From NCBI RefSeq assembly GCF_030145145.1, contig NZ_JAQYWD010000025.1:1-64000 (forward strand): a DNA stretch of 64,000 nucleotides. Direction: 5' to 3'. Shown in pieces: positions 10,501 to 19,135 of this stretch; positions within the stretch are counted from its first letter, which is position 1, and every line of letters begins with the position of its first letter. The notes under the pieces are model-generated. The model did no database searches. It had not been told where the DNA came from and saw only the letters and a list, made by a program, of their open reading frames with translations. Made by a program: the position numbers and the translations under genes. The stretch is from Desulfobacula sp. Its GTDB lineage: Bacteria; Desulfobacterota; Desulfobacteria; Desulfobacterales; Desulfobacteraceae.

Positions 10501-11230
10501 AATGGCAGTCGAAAAGAGCGATGTCATACCGGTACTTGAGGTAACTGCTTTTTGCATCCCGCATCAGTTCAAGGGTTTTTTTGGCCTTTCTGATGAGGGT
10601 TTCGATTTCCATCTTGAACAGATTGGTGTTGACGGCCTGCAGGTTAGCATCTTCAATGGCCGTGTAATCATCAATAAAACCGTTGAGCGCTTCCCAGGTG
10701 TCTTTCGTGAGGCCGACAAGATTTAGGGAGGCCACGTCCTCAACCACACTTTTTACATTGGAGAAGGTGTTTTTCAAAGCCTTGAGCACGACAAAAGTCT
10801 TGTTATGAAAATCAAGCGTCTTCATGGCCGGGATGCCCTTGAGCGCGCCTGTTGCATCCTTAAGAGACTTCGTGGCCTGTTCGATTCTTCCATCCCAGTA
10901 CTCTGTGGTGAATTCCACCCCCAGGTCTATCTGGATTTGGGGAGGCGTATACGTTGGATCTTCTCGACGAACCACCTGAATCTTATCATAAAAGGTATTT
11001 TGAAGATTATTTTCAATATAGGTATTCAAGTCTTCCAGTTTATCAAAGGCCTGTTGGAGATTTTTTGCATGTTTCAGACTTTTGATCTCAGCAACGCGCG
11101 TGTCGATTTCTTCACAGACGGCATTGATCTGGGTACGGGCCAAAACAGCATCAGCAAATACAGGTTGAAACAAAGTCATCACCAGGGCGGCGCCAACCAC
11201 TATGGCAAACAGCAGAGAACGAGTTGTCAC
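4502..11230 (-). CDS. Giant secreted multidomain protein with Ig-like, propeller, calcium-repeat and dockerin-like modules
   Basis: About 2242 residues from a GTG start at 11230, which follows AAGGTGG and directly precedes a signal peptide (TTRSLLFAIVVGAALVMTLF, cleavage near VFADA). The first ~770 residues are helical without a known domain. Then come SbsA-type Ig-like repeats (Pxx-G-xxVxxxxxIxVxFxxPM pattern, three copies, each ending in WxFTT or SFTT), a TolB-like propeller (SPDGAYLYFMSG, SPSGTQIAFAV, WSPSGDKIYAF), an FN3-like segment, Asp-rich calcium repeats (DQDGLNDAWE, DTDGDLAPDG), a bacterial Ig-like domain (VTGVSKGTVTLTAQD) and a C-terminal dockerin-like pair (GDLNGDSRVMLDDA, DTNNNGQAEMMD). 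Likely extracellular, calcium-dependent, possibly anchored to a cohesin partner; ligand unknown. A start 25 codons upstream is possible but less likely. Confidence 0.85.
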   Translation of the reverse strand: MTTRSLLFAIVVGAALVMTLFQPVFADAVLARTQINAVCEEIDTRVAEIKSLKHAKNLQQAFDKLEDLNTYIENNLQNTFYDKIQVVRREDPTYTPPQIQIDLGVEFTTEYWDGRIEQATKSLKDATGALKGIPAMKTLDFHNKTFVVLKALKNTFSNVKSVVEDVASLNLVGLTKDTWEALNGFIDDYTAIEDANLQAVNTNLFKMEIETLIRKAKKTLELMRDAKSSYLKYRYDIALFDCHLRNIAHYTDSAVKNPVWPLDFNNQDYTFNPEPYKEALDRLSANFLAEEFCWSQFVKIYSGIMAEALEEKNQVVENINTSPEPQENKTGYLNDVTANWGWLSDHAQNMWDEFDTARLVAWNTYDTLSDAVDGLETQIMALESSYWDTQGFVRESLDTFDEAFNGIIQTNLPSFSGNNPYYLMREYDPTFPLSELRASFEMPDTTPDINDYSFRTYPDALNRLAGAYLTMGQAGLTTDSTRTYSGSGNPVAQFAASPLSQPLMDAVGSNLDVLATQVDHYETFMASKHDILMEIENTRTAWEIAVEALASHADDNWISLCTRGDTIRGNAEIFWDAIHLDVVLADADSDFSATLARRKIDSAVEYIDGQAAFNQDLAISGVLLQRLQNDQTLRTLVQFIIGDYTVLPAMPSEQGYLDFLKQLEYLAAFYNLSDLERVMDLRAEAKALFQQVFAEASSLNSWINRDNPYCVMPENLDVFNALIDAVGLYSDLYVQDALDGFPGWAAGARKTLNTYWPVTSGDDIRPNVIHHTPGMNSENVSVYQTIRVGFNEPMDEATLVSPFVTLKANGVEKSYQDRYDTASRTLFVTPGHLLPDTTYTLTLNEGCTDLAGNALVEESWSFTTESFDLGTQPVVIDITGVADGGTYAEPVTIGIQVSSGGYQATVWRDGQSPQPVIDGAVVSARGRYDLQVETPQGNRRLSFIMGIPLEDAAMDVANEYAAPTRPRSVVSDEYLGIGLRYLVEGTHYYYSSGGKVYRFDMLTGQDIYLFDADDYYTTIGGINGAPSTRCSFLDVAEPWVLYVKNTGIEGPGVDPADKTFSLFLYNTDTQASTAVPTGSASITSGLIHRETVVWLDSTGAAPVIRSWKIGASQPLVLHTITGLEYWQKPLIQGFTGDHLVFEISDGENYTAIDTDGVNGVDYREPKGESLHVLDTRTGNVSDLVSHDPQAPVRIHNAATVQGRAVALVYAMHGNVVGNFWNDTCDDSKLRVFHLDSQAVFTVSTKPQVWHFQISESLVYYMERNNAPPYSLSGIQLTSDMTPTAYDLFTHRTYPVDLGAASGHFALFGDSLISDDDTPRVVALGPSTSSVSISNTQPADGTLDVPVSTRITAVFSDDMNPDTLTSEWIALTRLDKDKNFIARDPVVMSYDAATRTLSLDPGILASGADYRVTISGNVQDAGGAVLGASYYWGFTTQDVDGPTLVNSVPASNTTVLPQGGRIQLIFDDLIDSDSIVGNVLLNKGSSPIDFTFSGGGSHTVSLMPVSPLDPGTTYTIAINTGITDMAGNTLTHPVTLSFTTVSHAPLSVNGKLITADQMMGGIYETALPGGSSEQLDGSYVQDVVASPDGAYLYFMSGNLQVWNRQTQVISASENDFLYRFTPDFLPDGSRIIYARNRSGLAGTEIISNSLAGDNPQVIVAVPDGTVTSVAVSPSGTQIAFAVNMGFSKPPEVRVFTLATQQMAVYIGGDIPHWSPSGDKIYAFANSADTAFEWAVVSLLPDLSSATFIARVDGASSSAVSPTGRFLTYFSNNGLSVVSLSSGSQVDVLACTPANMGTVRLFWTSDETHVLIPAMGVESQNTIGAYAVNIANRSVSTMTSIDGGMPAMPMDFLENPGSASPDPVAIQVTNISSGNAASVTLDWSSYADTAAASFRVYTSDHPFFTVNGMTPIATLTGKTYADTSLNFGVAAYYAVTPVLAGGTESILVEPFGPVSVDDQDGLNDAWEYLYFSSLDQTADDDPDNDTLTNAQEAVKGTNPTMADTDGDLAPDGVEVDLGMDPNVKDVMPIVLTAPGADVAVDQIMTLSTSGGSGSYSYTVNDTRVATVGSQGQVTGVSKGTVTLTAQDTLFPTLVSNDVNINVVSESFDIRPSGPYTLQKNGYLDLTVAGGSGFYTWTLLKTDAATLTQSGAGCRLASTGTEGTVTIRISDELVPERETLTVTIIVASIPGDLNGDSRVMLDDAILCNRVMTHGQPSSTVNMDGDTNNNGQAEMMDVLYILKAIR

Positions 11231-11557
11231 TATTCCACCTTTCAAAATCACAGATAAATGGAACCCTATTATGATTCCAAGTCCTTTGTCCTTGTGAGAT
11301 TCCACACAATCTCAAGCCATCATAACACCTTGAACTTAACACCATTTTCTCTCAATTGAGAAAAACCATCCCTATTAATGAAGAGGAAGTTCCTTTTTGT
11401 CAAGAAAAGTATGACTCCCCAAATCAACCACCTGATTTTTTGTAACCCCCGCCAAAGAAAATTATTTGATTATACGGTTCTCTGAGTTTCAATTCCTCTA
11501 TATGATCCAAGGATAGTATCCTCGGCCATGTTTCCATATTCAACTCCAATATATAGA
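11231..11557 (-). promoter_or_regulatory. 327-bp gap with a possible promoter for the giant protein gene
   Basis: No gene is supported here. On the minus strand TTGACA (11403-11398) lies 17 bp before CATTAA, a modest sigma70-type promoter. Just downstream is a perfect 12-bp palindrome TCTCAATTGAGA (11350-11361), a possible operator. The remainder toward the efflux gene stop is AT-rich and shows nothing else I recognise. Confidence 0.35.
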
Positions 11558-13183
11558 TCACATTTTAACAGGGCTGTGGCCATGGGCATTTATACCCCTG
11601 CGTTCTAGAAGAGAGCCTTCCATCCGGTAGAAATGTACGGTCGCTTTAAGGTAGTTAACTACAGCCCGAACTTCGTTAATACGGCTTACGAGAAGATCAC
11701 GCTGGACCTGAGCCACAAACAAATTAGTGGAGCGGCCCACCCTGAATTTTTCGGTTTCAATCCGCAGTTTTTCTTCCTGAAACTTTCTTGTTGCAGTGCT
11801 GGCGGAAATTTGTTCTTTTGTGCGATTAATTTCAATATAAGCATTTCGGACATCAAGCGCTATTATCTGCTTGAGATTGTCTAAAGCCATCTCAGCCCTG
11901 TCTTTACTAAGAAGAACTCTTCTTTGTTGCGCACTGGCATTGCGGTTGAAAATTGGGTATTCAAAATTGAGCCCCACCATCATATCATAGCTGTCATCTT
12001 TAATGTCATTCACAGACCCTGAAAAGGAGTTGGCATATCCGGTTTTCCCAAGGGTAATAAAAAGATCCATTTGGGGAAGCAGTCCGTTTTTGGTTCGAAC
12101 GATTTCAATGTCATTTTTTTGAATATCTATCCTTGCCTGGTTCATCTCCGGTCGCATCCTCATAGCTACCGCCACATGCGCCCCTACTTCATCATATTTT
12201 ATTTCCGGCAATGTTGGTGGATGCACCAGAATGATATCTCTTTCCCAGGGATTATCCCCTGAAGGGTTAAGCAACCGGATAAGCCGGAGCCGGTTAGATT
12301 CCAAAGTACTTTTTGCATCGATCAGCCCCTGCTGCTGTGCGGCAACTTCGGCCTGTACTGCAGCAAGCTCTGCTTCTGCTGTGGCCCCCACCCGGATCAT
12401 CTCTTCGGTCTCTGTTATCTGCTGCCTGGCAAGCTTAAGTGATTCCTCTACAATTTCCATCTGCCGCAGGGAAAGTGCATAATCCCAATAGGTGGTTTCA
12501 ACCTGTGCCAATAACGATTCGCTAAATCCACGAAGCTCATATTGGGTAATGTCTGTTTCGAGTTGTGATTGACGAAGTCGGGCCAGGTTCACATCCGTTC
12601 CATACCCTTGCAGAATTGACTGTGTTACCGATAGCCCCAAGCGGGTGGAGGCGTATTGTGTACTATATTGGTCTGAGTCTGTTGTTTTTGTGACGGTGGC
12701 AACTTCCACAAATGTACCAGTGGGGAAGAATTGTTTAAGAGAGATGCTTCCGGCAAAGACATCGTTTACCGAACTATCAGAATAGCTTCCTGACGGGTTC
12801 AATGTCTTGCTATCGTCTCGCCGGATAGAGGCCCCTGCGTTTACAATCGGGTCAAACACAGCCAGTTCCTGATCCTCAAAAGTTTTTTGAATAAAAGGAT
12901 TGATCCGCTCCACTAACAACGAACGGTTGTTCTCAAGAGCCATAAGAATGGCATCTTCTACAGTGATTTTAAGCGGACCTTTTTCAGGAAGATTTATGAT
13001 TTGTTTGGATATGGGCTTGATGTCAACTGCTGCTGGCATATTCTTTTTACTGTAAACGTCTGCCAGGATTTGATCCTCTGCGATCCATACGTCTTTAGAA
13101 ATCACACAGGATATCGGCAAAAGAAAAAAGGTCAAAATAAACAGCCTTACAAATAATTTTCGAAAGCAAGAAATTGCCATCAT
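11558..13183 (-). CDS. TolC-family outer-membrane efflux protein
   Basis: A 541-residue protein with a signal peptide (residues about 1-30, ending near LPISC, which might be a weak lipobox). Two long helical repeats typical of outer-membrane efflux proteins follow (AVQAEVAAQQQGLIDAKSTL and ALDVRNAYIEINRTKEQISA regions). It should form the outer-membrane channel of the RND pump encoded just upstream; the reading frames overlap by 4 bp (13180-13183), which supports translational coupling. Substrate cannot be read from sequence. Confidence 0.9.
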   Translation of the reverse strand: MMAISCFRKLFVRLFILTFFLLPISCVISKDVWIAEDQILADVYSKKNMPAAVDIKPISKQIINLPEKGPLKITVEDAILMALENNRSLLVERINPFIQKTFEDQELAVFDPIVNAGASIRRDDSKTLNPSGSYSDSSVNDVFAGSISLKQFFPTGTFVEVATVTKTTDSDQYSTQYASTRLGLSVTQSILQGYGTDVNLARLRQSQLETDITQYELRGFSESLLAQVETTYWDYALSLRQMEIVEESLKLARQQITETEEMIRVGATAEAELAAVQAEVAAQQQGLIDAKSTLESNRLRLIRLLNPSGDNPWERDIILVHPPTLPEIKYDEVGAHVAVAMRMRPEMNQARIDIQKNDIEIVRTKNGLLPQMDLFITLGKTGYANSFSGSVNDIKDDSYDMMVGLNFEYPIFNRNASAQQRRVLLSKDRAEMALDNLKQIIALDVRNAYIEINRTKEQISASTATRKFQEEKLRIETEKFRVGRSTNLFVAQVQRDLLVSRINEVRAVVNYLKATVHFYRMEGSLLERRGINAHGHSPVKM

Positions 13184-16100
13184 GTCAGCTCCTCGTTAAT
13201 AGTCTCCCGGAGTTTGGGCTCAGCTGGCGCTATAACGCCATAGGTCTGGGATTTCATCTTCTTTCGTTCAAAGAGCGCATAGATTGTTGGTACCACAATA
13301 AGCGTAATCAGATTCGAGCTGATCAGTCCGCCTATGATGGCTCTGGCCATTGGTGCCTGGGCTTCGCCGCCCTCGCCTATACCGACAGCCAAAGGCGTCA
13401 TGGCCAAGATAGTGGTTGTAGCTGTCATAAGAATAGGTCTGAGACGTCTTTTACCGGCTTCTATAATGGCTGCTTGAACCGGCATATCTCGCAGACGCAG
13501 CAAATTGATGTGATCCACAAGCAATATAGCATTATTCACCGCAATACCCCCCAGCATGATACAACCGATATAGGATTGAACGTTAAAAGTGGTATCTGTA
13601 AAAAATAACATGAGGATCACTCCAATAGCGGCAAGGGGCACGGAAAACATTACCACAAAGGGATATCGCATTGACTCATAGAGTGATGCCAGTACCATAT
13701 ATACCAGCAACAGTGCCAGCACAAAACTCATCAAAAGCTCGCGAAAGGATTTCTGCTGTTCTTCATAATCTCCCGCCAAAAAGATGTTGAAATCTCTGGG
13801 GACAGGTACCGATTGCAAGCCCTCCCGTACATCTGCCAAAATAGAGCCCATATCACGGCCGCTGATATTGGCTGTTACATAGACCACGCGTTCCTGGTCT
13901 TTGCGCTGGATAAGTACAGGTCCGCGCCTGGAACGAACATCAACGACGTTTCTAAGTACCACCGGCTCTCCATCTGTATTGATGATGGGAAGGTCCAGAA
14001 TATCTCGCAGCTTTTTTTTCTCAGCACCCTCAATTTTTACCCGAATTCTATATTCGTTTCCCCCTTCCCTATAGTTGCCGGCAGAAGTCCCGGAAAGCAC
14101 TGTTTGCAGCATATTGGCAATCCTGGATACCGAAAGCTTCATGTCCGCTGCCTTTTGCCTGTCCACGACAATAAGCTCTTCCGGATTTCCGGTCTCCCTG
14201 CTTATTCTGGTATCTGTTATACCGGCCACATTCCCTATGATCTCTTCAACCTTATGGGCCAGAGCGTCGGATGTTTCAAGATCATGCCCGCGCACTTCCA
14301 CCTGAACTTTTTCATCTCCCCCCGTGCCTATTTTAAGCAAAAATAGTCCCTGGCCGGCACGTGTACGTATTGTAACTCCCGGCATAAAAACAAGTTTTTT
14401 GCGAAGGGCTGCTGCTATTTCCTCGCTGGATCGGTTTCGTTCTTTGACGGGTTTCAGCGCAATTCGCATCTCACCGGTATTGGTTCCCTGTGCCCGCCAG
14501 GAGGAACCTCCGATATAAGATACTGTGTTTTTGATCTCCGGCACCTCTTGTCTCACGATAGCTTCAATCTTTTGAAAGGTTTTGTCTACCAAAGACAGCT
14601 TTGTGCCGACTGCCATCTCTGCATTAACCCGTACTTCGCTCTCATCAGCCGCTGGCATCAACTCAACACCCACCAGCGGAATCAAAAAAAGACTTCCTGA
14701 AAACACCAGCAATACGCTTCCTAATATCAACCCTCGATGGTTGATAGCAAAACTAAGTAAATTGATGTAATTATTTTCCATACCGGTAAAAAACCGATCC
14801 GATAGATGAAATATCTTCCAGCCTTGAGCAGTGCCGACCCCTTTCCTAAGGGTAACTGAAGTGCCTATCCTGGCTGCCAGCATGGGCACCAGCGTCAGAG
14901 CTACTGCCAGGGAGCAACCCAGTGAAAAAGTCACAACGTATGCAAGTTGTTTAAACATAATTCCGGACATGCCTTGCACAAAAATAAGCGGTAAAAATAC
15001 GACAAGCGTGGTCAATGTGCTTGCAATAACCGCAGCCACAACTTCCTGGCTGCCCTTTATTGCTGCTGATTCAGGCTCCTGACCCGATTCCCTGAGCCGA
15101 AAGATATTTTCCAGCACCACAATGGCATTGTCCACCAGCATTCCGATACCAAGCGCGAGACCGCCGAGGGTCATCAGATTCAACGTAAACCCATTGAAAT
15201 ACATTAAAGAAAAGGTGGCAATCATCGATATTGGAATCGTGGTGGCAATAATGGCAGTGCTGGAAATATTACGGAGAAAAAACAACAGCACGAATATAGC
15301 CAGCACTCCGCCATAGAGGATGGTTGTGCCCACATTGGTTATAGAGCGTTTGATATAATCTGAAGAATCGATAATGGGGATGATATGAAGCTGGGGGATG
15401 TCTTGGTTGATCTGTTCGATCTCTTTGAGGACCCCGGTTGCTACCTCCACAGTGTTTTTCCCCGATTGTTTGTTGATCGAAATACGCACACCCGGCTTGC
15501 CGTTTATCCGTACAATCCGGGTTACTTTCTCCCAGGCATCTTCTACGGTAGCTATTTCTTTTAACTGTATGGGTACCCCTTCCCGTATGGCAACTACCGT
15601 ATTTTTCAACTCAATTAAATGGGTGTAAATCCCAGGCGTTCTGATGGTAACATCCAGCATCTCCTGTTCAATGGTACCGGCCGGAAGATTGATATTTTCT
15701 TCCTTGAGTCGGCTGATAAGTTGATCGATGGGAAGCCCCAGGGCTTTTATCTTTTCGGCATTCAGATTGACATGGATTTCCCGGTCCAATCCACCTCGAA
15801 TATCCAACGAAGCCACCCCGGGGATACGTTCAATTCGATTTTTCACCTGATTGTCAATAATTTCTCTTATCTGTATTGGTTCCAGATCACTGGATACTCC
15901 CATAATTAAAATCGGGAAAGATGCAAGATCGAACTTTCGCAGGCTTGGTCGTTCGGTATCTTCCGGAAGGCGTGGAATAACGCGATCCAGACGTTCTCGA
16001 ATATCGTTGGCCGCTTCATCAAGGTTAGTACCCCATGAGAAAGTAACCCGAACGCTGCTTCGCCCTTCAGCAGAAACCGAAGTAACCTCTTCTACTCCGG

Positions 16101-16323
16101 GTACTGCACTCATTGCCTCCTCAACCGGTCGGGTGATCAACTCTTCGACTTCCTCGGAACTGGCGTTTTCGTATTCAGTGGAAACGCTGAGCGTCGGGTA
16201 TGTGATATCGGGCATCAGGTCGATGGAAAGTCTGAACAAGGAAACCACGCCGAGAATGATGACGATCAAACACGCCATGACGGTCAATACGGGGCGTTGT
16301 ACGGAAAATTGAGAGACGTTCAC
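13180..16323 (-). CDS. RND-family inner-membrane efflux transporter (HAE1-like)
   Basis: A 1047-residue protein of normal length for the AcrB/MexB superfamily. It begins MNVSQFSVQRPVLTVMACL (first membrane helix), has the large periplasmic loops, the central membrane block with GLALGIGMLVDNAIVVLENI (the acidic residues used in proton relay are in this helix) and the second block with GGIAVNNAILLVDHI. It pumps small molecules out using the proton gradient. The HAE1-like core and the lack of heavy-metal RND signatures favour hydrophobic drugs, lipids or signal molecules as substrates. It overlaps both neighbours by 4 bp. Confidence 0.93.
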   Translation of the reverse strand: MNVSQFSVQRPVLTVMACLIVIILGVVSLFRLSIDLMPDITYPTLSVSTEYENASSEEVEELITRPVEEAMSAVPGVEEVTSVSAEGRSSVRVTFSWGTNLDEAANDIRERLDRVIPRLPEDTERPSLRKFDLASFPILIMGVSSDLEPIQIREIIDNQVKNRIERIPGVASLDIRGGLDREIHVNLNAEKIKALGLPIDQLISRLKEENINLPAGTIEQEMLDVTIRTPGIYTHLIELKNTVVAIREGVPIQLKEIATVEDAWEKVTRIVRINGKPGVRISINKQSGKNTVEVATGVLKEIEQINQDIPQLHIIPIIDSSDYIKRSITNVGTTILYGGVLAIFVLLFFLRNISSTAIIATTIPISMIATFSLMYFNGFTLNLMTLGGLALGIGMLVDNAIVVLENIFRLRESGQEPESAAIKGSQEVVAAVIASTLTTLVVFLPLIFVQGMSGIMFKQLAYVVTFSLGCSLAVALTLVPMLAARIGTSVTLRKGVGTAQGWKIFHLSDRFFTGMENNYINLLSFAINHRGLILGSVLLVFSGSLFLIPLVGVELMPAADESEVRVNAEMAVGTKLSLVDKTFQKIEAIVRQEVPEIKNTVSYIGGSSWRAQGTNTGEMRIALKPVKERNRSSEEIAAALRKKLVFMPGVTIRTRAGQGLFLLKIGTGGDEKVQVEVRGHDLETSDALAHKVEEIIGNVAGITDTRISRETGNPEELIVVDRQKAADMKLSVSRIANMLQTVLSGTSAGNYREGGNEYRIRVKIEGAEKKKLRDILDLPIINTDGEPVVLRNVVDVRSRRGPVLIQRKDQERVVYVTANISGRDMGSILADVREGLQSVPVPRDFNIFLAGDYEEQQKSFRELLMSFVLALLLVYMVLASLYESMRYPFVVMFSVPLAAIGVILMLFFTDTTFNVQSYIGCIMLGGIAVNNAILLVDHINLLRLRDMPVQAAIIEAGKRRLRPILMTATTTILAMTPLAVGIGEGGEAQAPMARAIIGGLISSNLITLIVVPTIYALFERKKMKSQTYGVIAPAEPKLRETINEELT

Positions 16324-17561
16324 GATTTTTCTTTCCCCTTGGTAGAATCGATTATCTTGGCATCATGCTCCCCACTTTCCCGCTGCTCATCGGATGCTTT
16401 TTTATTTTCTGGCAGAATAATCGAATTTCCATCTTCCAGCAGATGATGTCCCAGAGTCACCACCGCACCGGTGATGACTGGATTTAACACCTCCGCCTGG
16501 ATGCCGTTCACAATACCGAGGGTAACCGGAATAAACCTGGCTTTTTGTTCCTGGAGATCGACTACAAAAACCCCTTGTACACCATTTCTCTTGACAAGGG
16601 ATGCTATCGGAACCACGGTGGCGTTATCATTCTCATTAAATTGTATTTGAACCCTCACAAACATACCTGGTTTTAAAAGTTTTTGTTCATTGGGTATTTC
16701 GATTTCCACACGGGCCTCCCGGGATTTTTCTTTCAGAATAGGGGCTAAGCGAATCACCTTTCCTCTGAAGGTGATTCCCGGAAACGCATCAGTTGAAATG
16801 ACCGCTTCCTGCCCTGCCTGAATTTTAGGATAGTCCCGTCCGATTACATGTATGGCTACAATGAGCTTTCCGATATCGAGAATAGAAACTATCGGAGTGT
16901 TTGGCTCCAGCAATGCCCCTTCGTCCACAAAGCGTTCCCCCACTACTTTGTAGCCTGTGGTGGTGTATAGAGGGATTTTAATCATAGCATAAGAAACGCG
17001 TATTTCAGCCATTTTCAGGGCTGCTTCTTTTTGAGATATCTGGGCAATAGCAACTTTCAGCTTTGCCTGCTGGGTCATAAATTCGGATCCTGCAATATCA
17101 AGCTGGGATTCAGAGGCTATCTTCTTTTCCCTCAATACTTTGGTTCGTTTATACTCTCTTTTTGCGTTTTCTATCGTACTTCTTCGTTCCTCAAGATTTG
17201 CCCGGGCAACCGCCAGTTCTGCCTTTGCCTGGATGACCTGTTGATAATATTCATCGTTGTCCAGTACGGCCACAAGCTGTCCGCTTTTGACAGTATCACC
17301 TATATTAACCAATAGCTTTTCGATACGCCCGGCGATTTTCGGCGCCATAATGAACTCAGATAGCGGATGCAAAGATCCGGTAAAGTCCCCCACTTCCCGT
17401 ATGGAAGCTTTTTTTACGAACGCAACCTCAACGGCAACGGGTATGTTTTGACGTTGGCGCTTAAAATGCTTTGTGGAATCAGAAACTTTTTGATAAATCT
17501 GCCAGCCTAAAATACTGATTCCAGATAAGATAATAATGGTAATAATTAATTTTTTCTTCAT
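16320..17561 (-). CDS. RND efflux periplasmic adaptor (membrane fusion protein)
   Basis: A 413-residue protein with an N-terminal membrane anchor (KKLIITIIILSGISILGW), a biotinyl-lipoyl-like domain (IAGRIEKLLVNIGDTVKSGQ), an alpha-helical hairpin (about residues 110-200) and beta-barrel domains. It links the RND pump to the TolC-like channel. It is the first gene of the three-gene efflux unit, 34 bp after the LysE-type gene on the same strand, so all four may be one transcript. Confidence 0.9.
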   Translation of the reverse strand: MKKKLIITIIILSGISILGWQIYQKVSDSTKHFKRQRQNIPVAVEVAFVKKASIREVGDFTGSLHPLSEFIMAPKIAGRIEKLLVNIGDTVKSGQLVAVLDNDEYYQQVIQAKAELAVARANLEERRSTIENAKREYKRTKVLREKKIASESQLDIAGSEFMTQQAKLKVAIAQISQKEAALKMAEIRVSYAMIKIPLYTTTGYKVVGERFVDEGALLEPNTPIVSILDIGKLIVAIHVIGRDYPKIQAGQEAVISTDAFPGITFRGKVIRLAPILKEKSREARVEIEIPNEQKLLKPGMFVRVQIQFNENDNATVVPIASLVKRNGVQGVFVVDLQEQKARFIPVTLGIVNGIQAEVLNPVITGAVVTLGHHLLEDGNSIILPENKKASDEQRESGEHDAKIIDSTKGKEKS

Positions 17562-17595
17562 TCGAGAAACCCATAAGATCGTTTAAAAATAATGT

Positions 17596-18222
17596 TTAAA
17601 TTCTTAAATATCGGATCACACCAAAGAATAGGTAAACGGAAAACAATATCAGGAAACCGGCACAGCACCCGATAATCCCTCTATAAATCTTGTCACTGAA
17701 AAAGGAACGACCTTTTCCCACGGCTGTTGAAATTATGGTATACCAGGTCAGGTCAGCCAGAATATGGCCGCTGAAAAAACTTAGGATCCCCGCAAGGCCG
17801 TATTCACTTGACTGAAGGATATAACCAAGACCAATGGTCGCCCACCAGATAATAAAGTAGGGATTGGCTGCGCTCATGAGTATGCCGGTCAAAATAATAT
17901 TGCCGCTTTTTTCATCGCCCGGTTCAAGGGACAGGGTCAAGAAAGGTAGGGATCGAAACATCCCTGCTGCCATCCACAGCAATATGCTGCCACCAGCTAT
18001 TGAAATGAAGATAAAAAACCACTCTTCTTTGAATAAAGGTGCCATGCCCATGAAGAGTGCCGCCAGCAATATCACCTCAAGGATACCATGACCCAGAATC
18101 AGTAAAGGACCAGCCAAAACCCCCCTTTTACTGCTCTCGCTGATGGCGACGGTGAGAAGCGTACCCGGCATCATGGCCCCGGAAAGTGCAATAACAAAAG
18201 ATGAGGCAAAAATAGTTATCAA
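17596..18222 (-). CDS. LysE/RhtB-family exporter
   Basis: A 208-residue membrane protein with about six hydrophobic helices. The first helix carries the family pattern (ALSGAMMPGTLLTVAISES) and the second GHGILEVILLAALF. The family exports amino acids or related small molecules. The start is uncertain: the frame opens with TTG at 18222 and no good ribosome site is visible. It may be co-transcribed with the RND operon. The 248 bp upstream show no further gene. Confidence 0.8.
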   Translation of the reverse strand: MITIFASSFVIALSGAMMPGTLLTVAISESSKRGVLAGPLLILGHGILEVILLAALFMGMAPLFKEEWFFIFISIAGGSILLWMAAGMFRSLPFLTLSLEPGDEKSGNIILTGILMSAANPYFIIWWATIGLGYILQSSEYGLAGILSFFSGHILADLTWYTIISTAVGKGRSFFSDKIYRGIIGCCAGFLILFSVYLFFGVIRYLRI

Positions 18223-18470
18223 AATTATTATAATATCAAGTTCCTTCTTCTAAAATCCTTGAAACGGACCAGAGTATATGTCTGCTGGTGTATTTAGTCG
18301 CTAAACCCTTTTATTGTCAATACCTTCTACTATAATATGCGGGTTAGAACTTGAGCCTCCGCCGATATTTGGGACTCTCCGTTAAGTCACTTTTTTATCA
18401 TATCGAAGTATTTCTTTAATCAAGGATTATTACCCTCGTTTCACATTCCATTCTTTGATCCTTTATCAAA

Positions 18471-18713
18471 TTATTCAGAAAACCCGATAAGATCATCAAT
18501 AGATTCCCCTGCAAGCTTCCTTGCAATAACTCGAAGGGGAATATCAGAAATATCACCAGGCTCATCACCCATGTCTTTCACTATCTGGCTAAACCTGACG
18601 ATTACCTCATCTCTATTTAGAGCGTTTGATTCGATAAGCATATTAATAATTGTTTCTTGGGCCAGTATAATTCCTGCTATCAGTTGTGAATTCGGAACTG
18701 TATCTTTGCTCAT
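18471..18713 (-). CDS. Small unknown protein
   Basis: An 80-residue protein starting MSKDTVPNSQLIAGIILAQE; the start at 18713 follows TAGGAGAA. It is mostly helical, acidic, with no Cys and no membrane segment. I do not recognise the family. It stands alone, downstream of an insertion-sequence remnant. Confidence 0.55.
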   Translation of the reverse strand: MSKDTVPNSQLIAGIILAQETIINMLIESNALNRDEVIVRFSQIVKDMGDEPGDISDIPLRVIARKLAGESIDDLIGFSE

Positions 18714-18839
18714 GATCCGTTCTCCTATTTTACCCCGATTCATCATCAAAAAAAATAAAAACCCCGTTGCGCTTGATGGCTCAAGCAGATAGAGTATTTG
18801 TGCCAACAAAAAACTATCATCAGCGGGGTGAAACAAATT

Positions 18840-18935
18840 ATGACACAAGGCGTGCTACCATTCAAGTATGATGCAATGCCCTTTATTATATTTCCACAAA
18901 AATTGATCCGTCGAAATGCCTTTACAGGCATTTGA
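18840..18935 (+). pseudogene. Probable remnant of an IS1380-type transposase N-terminus
   Basis: A 31-codon frame starting MTQGVLPFKYDAMPF. From memory, IS1380-family transposases begin MTQG(I/V)LPFKYE; the match is lost after about ten residues and the frame ends with TGA. An upstream stretch (about 18761-18836) is bounded by CCCCG and CGGGG and may be the element's end. No remaining transposase is found. A 7-bp hairpin (AAATGCC/GGCATTT) overlaps the stop. Low certainty, because the match is short and recalled, not searched. Confidence 0.35.
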
Positions 18936-19135
18936 AATATTGATACGGAAATCTTAATTTAAATTTTTGAACTTATAGGGTAGCATATCATCAAACTTCA
19001 CAAAATATGACGTTCGGTTGATCAGCCCGTTAGAAATAAAGGGGGAATATCCTTCTCATCCCATCCGCCAAACTGGAATTAAATATTTTGTATACACCGC
19101 TATGTAGACAATTTCCGGCCAGGGGTGTTACACCA

